This document shows positions 9,007 through 18,021 of a stretch of 64,000 nt of DNA, in pieces (the stretch's first letter is position 1; every line of letters begins with the position of its first letter). Both the position numbers and the translations under genes were made by a program. The notes below the pieces were generated by a model. It was not told the origin of the DNA. It was given only the letters and a program-made list of their open reading frames with translations, and made no database searches. The DNA comes from Terrimonas pollutisoli. Its GTDB lineage: Bacteria > Bacteroidota > Bacteroidia > Chitinophagales > Chitinophagaceae. The stretch is taken from the NCBI RefSeq assembly GCF_029360765.1, contig NZ_JARKNA010000008.1, positions 1 through 64,000 of the forward strand. Direction: 5' to 3'.

Positions 9007-10140
9007 TCATTTTCTTACCCCCAGTAAATTGCCTAACTCAAATGCTGTTCTCTTTAAATTGGACGAGGTGCATTGGATCGCCGTTGCTATATCCAATGGC
9101 TCATGGCTTATGGGCATCAATACATCAAAATATTGATGCAACGTTTCATGGATTTCTAATGGCAGTCTGCCGGCCAAGCCGATCACGGGCAATCCCATTT
9201 GTTTTGCATGCAGTGCAACCCCGAACGGAGCTTTTCCCTGCAACGTTTGTTCATCAATACTTCCTTCACCCGTAATAACAAGGTCGTTGTTTTCTAATGA
9301 TTTTTCAAAATCCGTCAGACCGAGAAAATAATCAATGCCATTCACCAGCTTTGCGTTCAACAAAGCATACAACCCTGCTGCTGCACCGCCTGCTGTTCCC
9401 CCATATTTAATTTCAGCCATATCCCGGCCGGTCTGGTGAAATGCAACAATTGAAAATTTTGCAAGGCCTCCTTCAAGTTGCTGCACCGCCTGTGACGAAG
9501 CGCCTTTTTGCGGCCCGAATATTTTCGCGGCTCCATGCGCCCCTAACAGTTTATTATCTACATCACAAAGAACAATTATTTCACTTTCTGCTATTCTCGG
9601 ATCAAGCCCTGCCAGTTCAATTGAATGCAGGTCTTTAAAATTTCCGGGCAGCTTGTCGATATCTTTTCCCCGTGCATTTAAGAACCTGGCCCCAAGAGCT
9701 TTCAAAATTCCATAGCCCCCATCCACGGTTGCTGAACCGCCCATTCCAATAATGATTTTTTTTGCTCCATTGTCAAGTGCTAGTCGGACCTGTTCTCCTG
9801 TGCCATAGGAAGTGGCGAGAAGTGGATTTAATTCACCAGGCTTCAACAATTTCAATCCTGAAGCATTCGCCATTTCGATAACTGCTGCACTGCCTTTATC
9901 AATTAAACCAAAAGAAGCTTTTATTTTTCTGCCCAACGGATCATTGACTTCTGCCGAAATCAACGTGCCCGCCAATTTTGAAATGATCAGGTCCCCCGTT
10001 CCGTCGCCACCATCACCAACAGGAAAACATTCACACTCACACTTCAATTTGCTTTGCTGCAAGCCTTCTTTAATAGCTAATGCCGCAGCCCCGGCGTCAA
10101 TACTATTTTTAAATGTGTTTGGTGAAATAAGAATATGCAT
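9007..10140 (-). CDS. glxK: glycerate kinase (GlxK/GarK family)
   Basis: A 377-residue cytoplasmic kinase of the bacterial glycerate kinase family 1. It begins MHILISPNTFKNSI, equivalent to the family's SPDSFKGS. It then has FPVGDGGDGTGDLI for substrate binding, IGMGGSATVDGG, and LVITGEGSIDEQTLQGKAP near the C-terminus. Length is normal for the family. Members convert D-glycerate to 2-phosphoglycerate (mainly) with ATP, feeding lower glycolysis. The gene starts 114 bp after the GH32 at 10255 and is followed by the FAD/Fe-S dehydrogenase at 37 bp. Together with the D-2-hydroxyacid dehydrogenase at 20328 this gives the last steps of a hydroxypyruvate-glycerate route. Confidence 0.9.
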   Translation of the reverse strand: MHILISPNTFKNSIDAGAAALAIKEGLQQSKLKCECECFPVGDGGDGTGDLIISKLAGTLISAEVNDPLGRKIKASFGLIDKGSAAVIEMANASGLKLLKPGELNPLLATSYGTGEQVRLALDNGAKKIIIGMGGSATVDGGYGILKALGARFLNARGKDIDKLPGNFKDLHSIELAGLDPRIAESEIIVLCDVDNKLLGAHGAAKIFGPQKGASSQAVQQLEGGLAKFSIVAFHQTGRDMAEIKYGGTAGGAAAGLYALLNAKLVNGIDYFLGLTDFEKSLENNDLVITGEGSIDEQTLQGKAPFGVALHAKQMGLPVIGLAGRLPLEIHETLHQYFDVLMPISHEPLDIATAIQCTSSNLKRTAFELGNLLGVRK

Positions 10141-10254
10141 TATTATTTTGTTTTTTCAGATCCCGCTTGTTCTTGACAGTCGCTTATAAATCTTTTATCT
10201 GCTTAAATGTTTAAAATAAAATTTATAAAAATGGGATGATCTAATTGTACAGGG

Positions 10255-12219
10255 TCATAAACCAGCCTGCCAAATAGATGACAACTCCCATGCTTTAAAA
10301 TTTAGCAATTCGGCCTGCCCTTTTTCAGAAAACAATTGAATACCGGTTTGCGATTCCGAGGGATAAGTTAAAGCGCTCAGCACAATTTTACCTTCATTTG
10401 TAAAAACCTCTACGCATGATTGATCCACTAAAATGTGCAGCTTTACGCTATTGTTTTCCTGTTCCACAGGCGCAAACATTTTGGTAGCAAATTTTTCAAT
10501 GAAATCCGGATTGGAAGTAAAATCAGTGCAATTGGACCGGTCTATACAAAGACTGGAAATTTTAGGATCGTATTTTATTACGAACTTTCTGCCATCCCCA
10601 ACTAACAAATTCAATCCAAATGCGGCCTGTGAATTTGTATTAAATATTGCTTCAATTTCATAGGTATTTTTTAACGGTTTAAATTCGGGCAGGTCAACAT
10701 TACCTTTTATTAACCGGTTGCTAAACTCTACTGAATTTCTGCGCAGTTTTTGCAATGCATCAACAGGAGCTTGAATCAGCCGCACACCTTCAGGAAAAGT
10801 TTTTAAAGCAATTTCTCTTGGTAATGATTCAAAGCCCTTGCCCCATTGGGAAGGAACATTTCGGGCATACTGCCAATTCCCCAGCCATCCTAAAAAAACC
10901 GGGGCTATACCTTTGTTATCGACATCCCGCCATGATCTCGTCGCATAAAAATCCGGCCCGTAGTCCAGCCATAGTGCATGTTGTAATTTTTGTTGCTGAG
11001 CGATATTGGAAAAAACGATATGATCAATATCGATATGTCCCCAATCCTCTTCATCATAATTATCTACTAGTTGAATGGCGGCTTTTTGGCCCATAAATTC
11101 ACTTACATCCCAACCCTCCCATTTCATAATTGAGCTGTTGCTGCCTGTAGCCGTTCTTACTATCCTATTATTTACAACAAGATTTATACAAGTTCGCCCC
11201 GGGTGATTTCCTCCAGCTACCAGGAAATTAATAGCATTCTTACTTATTATAAATGGCGTGGAAGTTAATGTTCCTTTTGCCCGATCAGATTCCCGTGATG
11301 AGCTTGCGTTACCTTCACCTAGCTTGATTATGGTATCGGAACGATTTGGTCCTTTGCCAAAAGCCGTGCCCGCTATTTTCCAACCGGTATATTTAAAATC
11401 ATTGAAATTTTCAAATACCGTTCCCGGCATTCCATTGCCTTCGTTCAGGTATGAAATGGTCGCTTCATCAGGTATAAATTTTTTGCCATTAAAGGTGCCC
11501 ATAAAATATTGAACCCTGTTAGGCCCCTGTCCAATCATAAGCACCCATTTTTTTTGACCGGTTTTTCCGTCCACGTCGAGTTCAAAAAGATCAGGGCATT
11601 CCCAAAAAGCACTGCGTGCACCTAAGTCGCCAAACTCGCTTAAGTAAATCCAATCTTTTAAATTATGCGAAGAATAAAAATGTATTTTATGCTGATCCGG
11701 AACAGTAACAACCATAATCCATCTACTGGTTGGAGCATACCAAAAAACCTGCGGATCCCTGAAAAAAATCTTCTTTACATCTAATACCGGATTGCCTTTA
11801 TAAAAATGAAAATTGACCCGGTCATTACTTACTGACAAGCCCTGTGTTTCAGGAAGGCTGTCTCCTCTTTTATGCATCGTGTAAATAGCAATCATGCTGT
11901 TGGCCCCAAAGCCCGAAGTATTTTCCTTATCTACCACTACCGAGCCTGAGAAATAAGAAAATGAACCATCTCCTCCCTGCATGGGATAGGGTAATTCTTT
12001 CCAATGAACCAAATCTTCCGACACAGCATGTCCCCACCAAAACAGGTGATATTTTCCTTCAGAATAAACCAAACCATCGGGGTCTCCTATCCATCCGGAC
12101 CTGGGGCTAAAATGGAATTGCGGCCGGTATTTTTCATTGTACTGGGCAAAGGGCTTCCCGGGAAATAAAGATAACAGGGACATTATCACCAATAAACCAA
12201 TATAGCGCTTCAGTTGCAT
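10255..12219 (-). CDS. GH32 fructan hydrolase with inserted beta-sandwich domain (copy 2)
   Basis: A 654-residue exported GH32 enzyme, paralogous along its whole length to the 3024-4991 protein. Signal peptide is about residues 1-25. The active-site residues are kept: Asp46 in GWIGDPDG (nucleophile in a changed NDPNG motif), Asp155 in FFRDPQ and Glu207 in WECPDLFEL. An inserted domain of about 130 residues (starting near FENFNDFKYTGW) precedes HALWLDYGPDFYA, and the C-terminal beta-sandwich has SCVEVFTNEGK. It lies between a TonB receptor gene and glycerate kinase. Fructan or fructosylated-glycan hydrolysis in the periplasm or at the surface is likely. Exact linkage specificity cannot be read. 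Confidence 0.9.
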   Translation of the reverse strand: MQLKRYIGLLVIMSLLSLFPGKPFAQYNEKYRPQFHFSPRSGWIGDPDGLVYSEGKYHLFWWGHAVSEDLVHWKELPYPMQGGDGSFSYFSGSVVVDKENTSGFGANSMIAIYTMHKRGDSLPETQGLSVSNDRVNFHFYKGNPVLDVKKIFFRDPQVFWYAPTSRWIMVVTVPDQHKIHFYSSHNLKDWIYLSEFGDLGARSAFWECPDLFELDVDGKTGQKKWVLMIGQGPNRVQYFMGTFNGKKFIPDEATISYLNEGNGMPGTVFENFNDFKYTGWKIAGTAFGKGPNRSDTIIKLGEGNASSSRESDRAKGTLTSTPFIISKNAINFLVAGGNHPGRTCINLVVNNRIVRTATGSNSSIMKWEGWDVSEFMGQKAAIQLVDNYDEEDWGHIDIDHIVFSNIAQQQKLQHALWLDYGPDFYATRSWRDVDNKGIAPVFLGWLGNWQYARNVPSQWGKGFESLPREIALKTFPEGVRLIQAPVDALQKLRRNSVEFSNRLIKGNVDLPEFKPLKNTYEIEAIFNTNSQAAFGLNLLVGDGRKFVIKYDPKISSLCIDRSNCTDFTSNPDFIEKFATKMFAPVEQENNSVKLHILVDQSCVEVFTNEGKIVLSALTYPSESQTGIQLFSEKGQAELLNFKAWELSSIWQAGL

Positions 12220-12283
12220 TCTTTTTACTTAGAAGTAATCTTAAAAAATTTATACGATCTGCCTGGAGGTAAAGCCGCCCGGA

Positions 12284-14365
12284 TTATTTAAATCTTTTCA
12301 ATGAAATGCCGGCGTAATAATTAATACCCGGGGCGGCATTGTAGTATCGCCCGCCGGCGGCGTTAATATCATAACCCATACTATATTGTACATCAAAAAG
12401 ATTATTCACTCCTGTAAACACCTCCAGGATGATCTTTTTGCGCACCGTCGTTCTCCAGCCTGTTCGTGCTTCCAGCAAATTATACGAAGATGAATATGAA
12501 ATATTGCCGTCATTCAACGCTATTGGATCGCTATAATAATAGGTAATATTGGTATAAAAACCAGGCCTGGTTACTATATCTAATCCTGCCGCCAAAGTGT
12601 GAGGAGCGACACCCGGAAGTTGCTTTCCTGCGTAATCATTGTTCACCTGCTTAAAATTGCGATATTTAAAATCATTCCACGTATGGCTAATCCGTGTACT
12701 TACACGATTGATAAAACCGTTACGTTGCTGAAGCAACTGGTACGTTGCCTGGGTTTCAATACCCCGCTGAAGGGTAGATCCTGCATTGATAAAATAATCT
12801 CCCCCTGAATTGTCACGCCTTTGCACAATTGTATTCTTCAACTGAAAATAAAAAGCATTGATTTCTACATATAATCTTTGTTTTAGCCAATTGCTTTTGA
12901 AACCGGCTTCATAATTTATACCATGTTCCGCCTCAAGATCAGTACTGATTACGCTGGTAGATGGAAGTACTTCCTGCGCTGTAGGCGGCGAAAATCCTTT
13001 CGATATACTGGCATAGACCATCAAACCCGGAATTATCTTTTTGGCCACTGCCACTCTCGGCGCCCATTCACTACTATAGGTTCTTCTCTTTGGAGATGAA
13101 GAAGGAATTGAAAGCCGGGTGATTTCAATGGAAGACCTGTTGATACTTAAACCTGCCATCACATTCCAACCATGTGATAACCGCAGATCACTTTGTGCAA
13201 ATACAGAATAGATCCAATTATTAATATCATCGTCGGTTAGCAAAGTATCAGGGTTACCCCTTTTATTCTTAAATGTTTTGGTATTGAAGAAGCCCCGCTG
13301 CGCTTCACCGCCAAAGAGAACCTGTAGGGATGTATTCATTAGTTGACGATCCCATTTAAAAACCGTTCTTCCGCCAAAATGAGGTTCCATTCTCTTTTCA
13401 TAATTACGGAAAGTAGGATTCTTTATTTGTGAGAAAGCTCCATAAAGAACAAAAGTATTTTGAAAATGATCATTGAATTGATACGCGTTGGTGATACCCG
13501 CCAGAAAGGTTTTTTGATAAATAGCGGCCTTTGCAGTTTCAGCGTCGGGAAATGCTCCCGCGGTAGGTCGTGCTGCTTTTGGATCAGAATTGTATTCTTC
13601 CAATTTTAGCGCACCGGGTGTTTGGTAATACAGATCGCCGTATAAAACAGAAGCACGCAGTTTTTGTTTACTTCCAATACTGGCCTCCGACTGCCAAGCG
13701 GCAATATCACGCCGCATGTTTGTATGATGGCGGTAGCCGTCACTATATTGATGCGTGTAATTAAAACTATTTCTCCTGTCATCACTACCCAATCTTGCCT
13801 GTACGCCGATATTTCTGAGATCAAAACTGCCATGTCCGTAATTAAGCATTACTCCGGGATCCCAGCTTTCTGGTTCACTTTGTATAAGTATAGTCCCACC
13901 CGTTCCTGCGCCATATAAACTGCTGGCCGGCCCTTTGATAATTTCGATATTGTGAAAATTATAATAGCCAAACTGGTTCAGGTAAGTGCTTCCACCCGGA
14001 TCGGTAAAAGGAATTCCATCCCAGTAGACCTTTATATTGCGGACACCAAAAGGTGAACGTAAAGTGCTGCCCCGGATATTGATTCGATAACTTCCCGGTG
14101 AACGTTCTTCCATCCTCACGCCGGGTGTTGCGTTAAGGACAGGCAAAATACTGGTATTGCTGAAACGATTAAATTGTGATTTGTCGATATAATTGATGGC
14201 TGCCGGTACCTGTATTAATTTTTCTTTCTGCTCATAAGCCTTCACCACAACTTCAGCAAGATTATGGGAAAAAATGCTGTCTTCACGCGGGTATTCTTTT
14301 TCCTTCTGAGCCAAAGAAGCGAAAGAGACTGTAAATAAAAATATGAATAACACTATCCGGTTCAT
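12284..14365 (-). CDS. TonB-dependent outer-membrane receptor, PqqU-like candidate
   Basis: A 693-residue TonB-dependent receptor, not a SusC. I take the ATG at 14365; the TTG one codon upstream is less likely. Signal peptide is about 1-20. The TonB box/plug region includes LAEVVVKAYEQ, the plug has IRGSTLRSPFGVRNIKVY then WDGIPFTDPGG, and IEIIKGPASSLYGAGTGG follows. The 22-strand barrel ends in the aromatic-rich GISLKRFK. There is no carboxypeptidase-like N-terminal domain. The plug phrase FGVR-N-I-K-V-Y-x-DGIP resembles E. coli YncD/PqqU, the PQQ receptor, from memory. A quinoprotein dehydrogenase gene lies 3.7 kb upstream. A siderophore or other small ligand is the alternative. Confidence 0.85.
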   Translation of the reverse strand: MNRIVLFIFLFTVSFASLAQKEKEYPREDSIFSHNLAEVVVKAYEQKEKLIQVPAAINYIDKSQFNRFSNTSILPVLNATPGVRMEERSPGSYRINIRGSTLRSPFGVRNIKVYWDGIPFTDPGGSTYLNQFGYYNFHNIEIIKGPASSLYGAGTGGTILIQSEPESWDPGVMLNYGHGSFDLRNIGVQARLGSDDRRNSFNYTHQYSDGYRHHTNMRRDIAAWQSEASIGSKQKLRASVLYGDLYYQTPGALKLEEYNSDPKAARPTAGAFPDAETAKAAIYQKTFLAGITNAYQFNDHFQNTFVLYGAFSQIKNPTFRNYEKRMEPHFGGRTVFKWDRQLMNTSLQVLFGGEAQRGFFNTKTFKNKRGNPDTLLTDDDINNWIYSVFAQSDLRLSHGWNVMAGLSINRSSIEITRLSIPSSSPKRRTYSSEWAPRVAVAKKIIPGLMVYASISKGFSPPTAQEVLPSTSVISTDLEAEHGINYEAGFKSNWLKQRLYVEINAFYFQLKNTIVQRRDNSGGDYFINAGSTLQRGIETQATYQLLQQRNGFINRVSTRISHTWNDFKYRNFKQVNNDYAGKQLPGVAPHTLAAGLDIVTRPGFYTNITYYYSDPIALNDGNISYSSSYNLLEARTGWRTTVRKKIILEVFTGVNNLFDVQYSMGYDINAAGGRYYNAAPGINYYAGISLKRFK

Positions 14366-14470
14366 CAAATACTATTTTAGATTAATTGTAGGATCCTATA
14401 TTTTTTGTTTTCAATTGCTGCTAATAAATCTTTTACCCGTACCTCTATCTATCATCTATCATTCACCTAT

Positions 14471-16204
14471 CTAATCACTTTTGCGGCTATACGCCCTTTT
14501 CCCTTCTGTATCTGTATTACCTGGGAGACCCGGCCCTCCTGCAGCTACATAACCATTGCTTGCACCTAATTTATCAGGTGTGACCCAAAAAGAATAAAGA
14601 CTGCCTTTTTTAAGATAAAATTTAAACCTTACTTTTTGCCCTTTCAATGATGCGAGATTATTTCTTTTATTCCAGCTTACTTGCTGAATAGTACTATTGG
14701 CATGAATCGCTTTGCACTCACTTCTTGTATAAGGCAAAATGACCTTGTAATTTTCATCCAATACTTCTACCAGCAGACTCCCTTCTTTATTGTCAACATT
14801 GACGAACATATTCTTGCCGTTAAAAATTACAGGTCGGGTAATAATGTATCCTTCCTCTTCACCGGCATTTAAAGAAACGAAACCATCTCTTCGCAAAACC
14901 GCCAGCCCCATACTACCTCCTGCATATATATCAGCTTTTAAATTGGGCGACCATCCCGACCAGGCGCTGTAATAAAAATAAAGGCTATCCCGAACAACAA
15001 GGCAACCTCCGCCCACTGCGTGAATATATCCCCTGTCCCAGTCACCTATCTTATTGGTAGACGCAATGAAAGGTTTTCTGTCCGGACGTGAAAAATGAAA
15101 TCCATCACGACTATATCCAAGGTCCATGTCCGTTATTTTTGGAAACCCGCCAAACTTCGCAATCTTGTTATTGGGGCCGCGATGAATAGTGAATAATCCC
15201 AACATGATACTTTCATAGGCCACTGCATCCGCATCATAAAACTGCGTGGAGTCGTTGACCATTGCATTAGCTTCATCAAGCCAATCGGCTTTGAGCCAGT
15301 ATACAGGCGATTTCCGGGAAGCGGTATCGCTTTCCCATTGCGAAGCGTCAAGAAAATTATCTGCTTCATGGTAACTGCGTACCCGTTGATTTTGCCAGTA
15401 CGACCTGATGCTGAACACCCATTTTTTTCGAAAGGGGTTGTAAAAAAAGCTACTATTATCACCAAGGACGGAAGTTGTACGTAAAAAATTCCAGTGTATT
15501 CCATCCCGTGAATCATATAATTCCCCTCCTTCCCCTCCTTTATACCTGTTATACAAAAACATTTTATAACGGCTTTGACTATCCACTGATTCTCTGTCCA
15601 TCCAAATAGTGGCGCCATCCCTTCGATAGCCATCACGGATTTTTAAGACCAGGTTCGTTCCCGGAACAATATCCAGTTCAGGACGTGTCCAATGAATTCC
15701 GTCAATACTGATCGCATAAGCCGTTCCGCTAAACCAACCGGCATGATACCACATTTTATAAAGTTGATCCTTATAGTCATACCATATTCCGTCGTTAAAT
15801 GGCGCAGCTACTGGAATATTTCCTCCATTCAATTCAATCGCCGTTTCAGGTCTGAATAGTGGATTCGCATTTATTTTTTCAGCACTGTGATAAGTCTTTT
15901 TCAACGTAGTTTGCTCGATAAGAAAATCGTCTACAAATAACTGCCTGCCTACATCAATTAAAACAGCATCCGGCTTATTCAGCAAATAGGGTACTTCAAT
16001 TGGCTTTCTAGACCTGTCAATATTCCGCGGTGGCCAGGCATCCGGCAATTGTAATCCGTTATACAAAACCTCTCCCCGTTTATGTATATTCAGTGCATCC
16101 TTTGATCCCTTAGGTCTGCTTAATAAATAATCTTCTTGGCAATAGGCTTTATTGTGCCATACTATAACGATCAATAAACAAAAAACAGGCGCCGCTCCTT
16201 TCAT
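14471..16204 (-). CDS. exported glycosidase-like beta-propeller protein (GH32/GH43-like fold), unassigned
   Basis: A 577-residue exported protein. The start is the ATG at 16204, which overlaps the upstream gene's TGA as ATGA; a TTG four codons earlier is less plausible. A signal peptide (about 1-24) is followed by RQLFVDDFLI and repeated propeller-blade phrases: YKMWYHAGW, YAISIDGIHWTRPEL, YKMFLYNRY, LYDSRDGIHWNF and LGYSRDGFHFSRPD. These D-G-x-H/x-W blade motifs are typical of GH32/GH43/GH68-like and DUF1961-like glycosidase relatives. A C-terminal beta-sandwich (KVRFKFYLKKGSLYSFWV) follows. The canonical GH32 NDPNG/RDP/ECPD triad is absent, so the family and substrate are unassigned. ATGA coupling to the metallo-hydrolase gene suggests the two are made together. 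Confidence 0.75.
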   Translation of the reverse strand: MKGAAPVFCLLIVIVWHNKAYCQEDYLLSRPKGSKDALNIHKRGEVLYNGLQLPDAWPPRNIDRSRKPIEVPYLLNKPDAVLIDVGRQLFVDDFLIEQTTLKKTYHSAEKINANPLFRPETAIELNGGNIPVAAPFNDGIWYDYKDQLYKMWYHAGWFSGTAYAISIDGIHWTRPELDIVPGTNLVLKIRDGYRRDGATIWMDRESVDSQSRYKMFLYNRYKGGEGGELYDSRDGIHWNFLRTTSVLGDNSSFFYNPFRKKWVFSIRSYWQNQRVRSYHEADNFLDASQWESDTASRKSPVYWLKADWLDEANAMVNDSTQFYDADAVAYESIMLGLFTIHRGPNNKIAKFGGFPKITDMDLGYSRDGFHFSRPDRKPFIASTNKIGDWDRGYIHAVGGGCLVVRDSLYFYYSAWSGWSPNLKADIYAGGSMGLAVLRRDGFVSLNAGEEEGYIITRPVIFNGKNMFVNVDNKEGSLLVEVLDENYKVILPYTRSECKAIHANSTIQQVSWNKRNNLASLKGQKVRFKFYLKKGSLYSFWVTPDKLGASNGYVAAGGPGLPGNTDTEGKRAYSRKSD

Positions 16205-16974
16205 GAATGATACCAATTAGTGTCGCTACATAGAAAATAATTGTCATGACCGGGCACAACAATATCCGCAACAGAAGCAATCTTTTTGTAGGTACGCAAT
16301 GATTCTTCTATATCCAGCGCTTTAAAATACATGCGACCCTCATCCCAAAAATCTTTTGTCGCCACTGAGTCTCCTGCAACGAATACGGATAAGCCCTTGT
16401 AATCAAAACGAAGACCACTGGTCCCCGGTGTATGCCCTGGAGCAGGGACAACATCGATCACATCAAATATGCTGTTGCCAGCAGGCTCCACTTTTTTTCC
16501 ATAGTTTTCTTTCTCATTAATAACTGCCGCAGCCAATGGACTGGCTAACCATTTTGCGTTGGGAAAATTCGGCATGCCCACATGATGATCTCCATGTTCA
16601 TGTGTAACAAAAACCACATCAATATTATCAGGAGTGAGCCCGGTGCGTCTTTTTAATTCGTCTGACATTGCTTTGCCATCTTTCAGGGAAGGATCCACAA
16701 TGACATGAAAATTCTTTCCTGTAATTACTGTGGTCGTACAAATAACAGAATGAAGAGATTTTTCTTCGCTTTCACCCCAATACCTGTTACGTGAAAGATT
16801 GCCAATGGTAATAATGTCCCAATGCGTAATGGCAGAATCTTTTTTCCCTTTTAATAAAATAGAATTTCCTGTTGTAGCCTGTTTATGACCTGTCGTTGCC
16901 TTATGGCTTGCACAACCTGCGCCGAGCAGTACAGACAGACCTACCGAAGTGCTTAGAAATTTTCTGCGCTCCAT
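16201..16974 (-). CDS. MBL-fold metallo-hydrolase, exported lipoprotein
   Basis: A 257-residue metallo-beta-lactamase-fold hydrolase. The N-terminus ERRKFLST looks like a twin-arginine signal and ends in a lipobox (LLGAGC, Cys21), so it is probably a Tat-exported lipoprotein. Zinc ligands are visible in VTHEHGDHH (His125, His127, Asp129, His130), PGHTPGTSG, VAGDS and a C-terminal VPGHD. These fit the glyoxalase-II/lactonase-like branch. It is translationally coupled to the propeller hydrolase (ATGA overlap at 16201-16204) and starts 19 bp after the isomerase-like gene. A periplasmic lactonase acting on the aldonolactones that quinoprotein dehydrogenases make would suit the context, but that is a guess. 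Confidence 0.82.
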   Translation of the reverse strand: MERRKFLSTSVGLSVLLGAGCASHKATTGHKQATTGNSILLKGKKDSAITHWDIITIGNLSRNRYWGESEEKSLHSVICTTTVITGKNFHVIVDPSLKDGKAMSDELKRRTGLTPDNIDVVFVTHEHGDHHVGMPNFPNAKWLASPLAAAVINEKENYGKKVEPAGNSIFDVIDVVPAPGHTPGTSGLRFDYKGLSVFVAGDSVATKDFWDEGRMYFKALDIEESLRTYKKIASVADIVVPGHDNYFLCSDTNWYHS

Positions 16975-16993
16975 ACTTATAATTTTTTAAGAA

Positions 16994-17977
16994 CTATATA
17001 CCCTCCAATTGTAAATGTCTTTTTACAGCATCCAGGTCTTTTTTCATTGCGACCAAAACATTTTTTCCCGGGATGGTCAATGAAGTAGCTCCATTTTCAG
17101 CTCCTCCCAGGTCATAATCGCACATAATGCAAACAGGTCCCGTGATTCCATACTGTTTTACTAAACCAAAGTATTTTTTAAAATCTACCATTCCCTCTCC
17201 AATTGGAACCGGCTTTATCTCCCATGAATCTTTATTTCTTTCCCACCTGAAATCCCTGATGACCATCGTTTGAACATAAGGATGAATAAGCTTAAAGCAT
17301 ACGGGCCATGAATAAGCTCCGGCGATAGTTGAATGCTTTATATCATACTGGCTGCCGATGTATTGGGGATCCAAATCTTTAATAGTAAGCCATAGATCCC
17401 AGATAGAAGATCCAAATCCCTCACCCGAATGATTCAGATAGCTGCTGTAAAGCCCATATTCCTTATTGAGCGCAGCCAGACCTGAAAATTTTTTCTTTAT
17501 TATTTCCAGGTTTGCAGGAATATCAATGTTTTTTTGATAATTAAGGCCTGACGTTCTGTAGTACTGTATTTTTTGTGCTACAGCTGTCTTTAATATTCTT
17601 TTTGTTAATGGTTCATCGGCATCCCGTATGTCTGTACTGACCATCAGTATTTTTATGCCTGCTTTTTCAGCCGCTTCAACCGCCCTGGGTAAATCGGTTT
17701 CTACTTTTTCTGGCAATACATGTCCATTGGCACGAACTGTCAAATCAATTCCATCATAACCCATGTCTGCTACGGCCTTTGCCAGGTCATGGTAGTTCAG
17801 CCATTGAAGTTGTTTTGAGAAAATACAAACCTTCGCTTTTTCACCTGTTGATCTTTTTCTCAAATTATAGGAACTGGTATTCGACAGGCTATTAGGCATA
17901 CCAGCCAATGCCAATGTTGGCAATGCCAGGCCGGCAGTCGTTAATAATGATGAAGAAATAAAATCTTTTCGTTTCAT
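16994..17977 (-). CDS. exported sugar phosphate isomerase/epimerase-like TIM barrel
   Basis: A 327-residue protein of the AP-endonuclease-2/xylose-isomerase-like TIM-barrel superfamily. A signal peptide (MKRKDFISSSLLTTAG, cut near residue 26) sends it to the periplasm. The barrel begins KVCIFSKQLQWLNY, then MGYDGIDLTVRANGHV and YLNHSGEGFGSSIWDL. It continues SQYDIKHSTIAGAYS and ends GITGPVCIMCDYDLGG. Metal-binding Glu/Asp/His positions seem to be present, although the usual Glu of the second ligand strand is not certain. Exported members are common in Bacteroidota and Planctomycetes gene clusters, and their substrates are mostly unknown. It sits 44 bp after the quinoprotein gene and 19 bp before the metallo-hydrolase, so it is probably part of the same periplasmic oxidation/processing set. 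Confidence 0.78.
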   Translation of the reverse strand: MKRKDFISSSLLTTAGLALPTLALAGMPNSLSNTSSYNLRKRSTGEKAKVCIFSKQLQWLNYHDLAKAVADMGYDGIDLTVRANGHVLPEKVETDLPRAVEAAEKAGIKILMVSTDIRDADEPLTKRILKTAVAQKIQYYRTSGLNYQKNIDIPANLEIIKKKFSGLAALNKEYGLYSSYLNHSGEGFGSSIWDLWLTIKDLDPQYIGSQYDIKHSTIAGAYSWPVCFKLIHPYVQTMVIRDFRWERNKDSWEIKPVPIGEGMVDFKKYFGLVKQYGITGPVCIMCDYDLGGAENGATSLTIPGKNVLVAMKKDLDAVKRHLQLEGI

Positions 17978-18021
17978 ATTTTACTTTTAAAAAATATTAT
18001 CTGATGAGGCATAATGATCTT

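Noticed and set aside
14366..14368. TTG start for the TonB receptor
   Set aside because: An ATG lies in the next codon and gives the same signal peptide.
16205..16216. TTG start for the propeller hydrolase
   Set aside because: The ATG at 16204 overlaps the upstream TGA as ATGA, a common coupled start.
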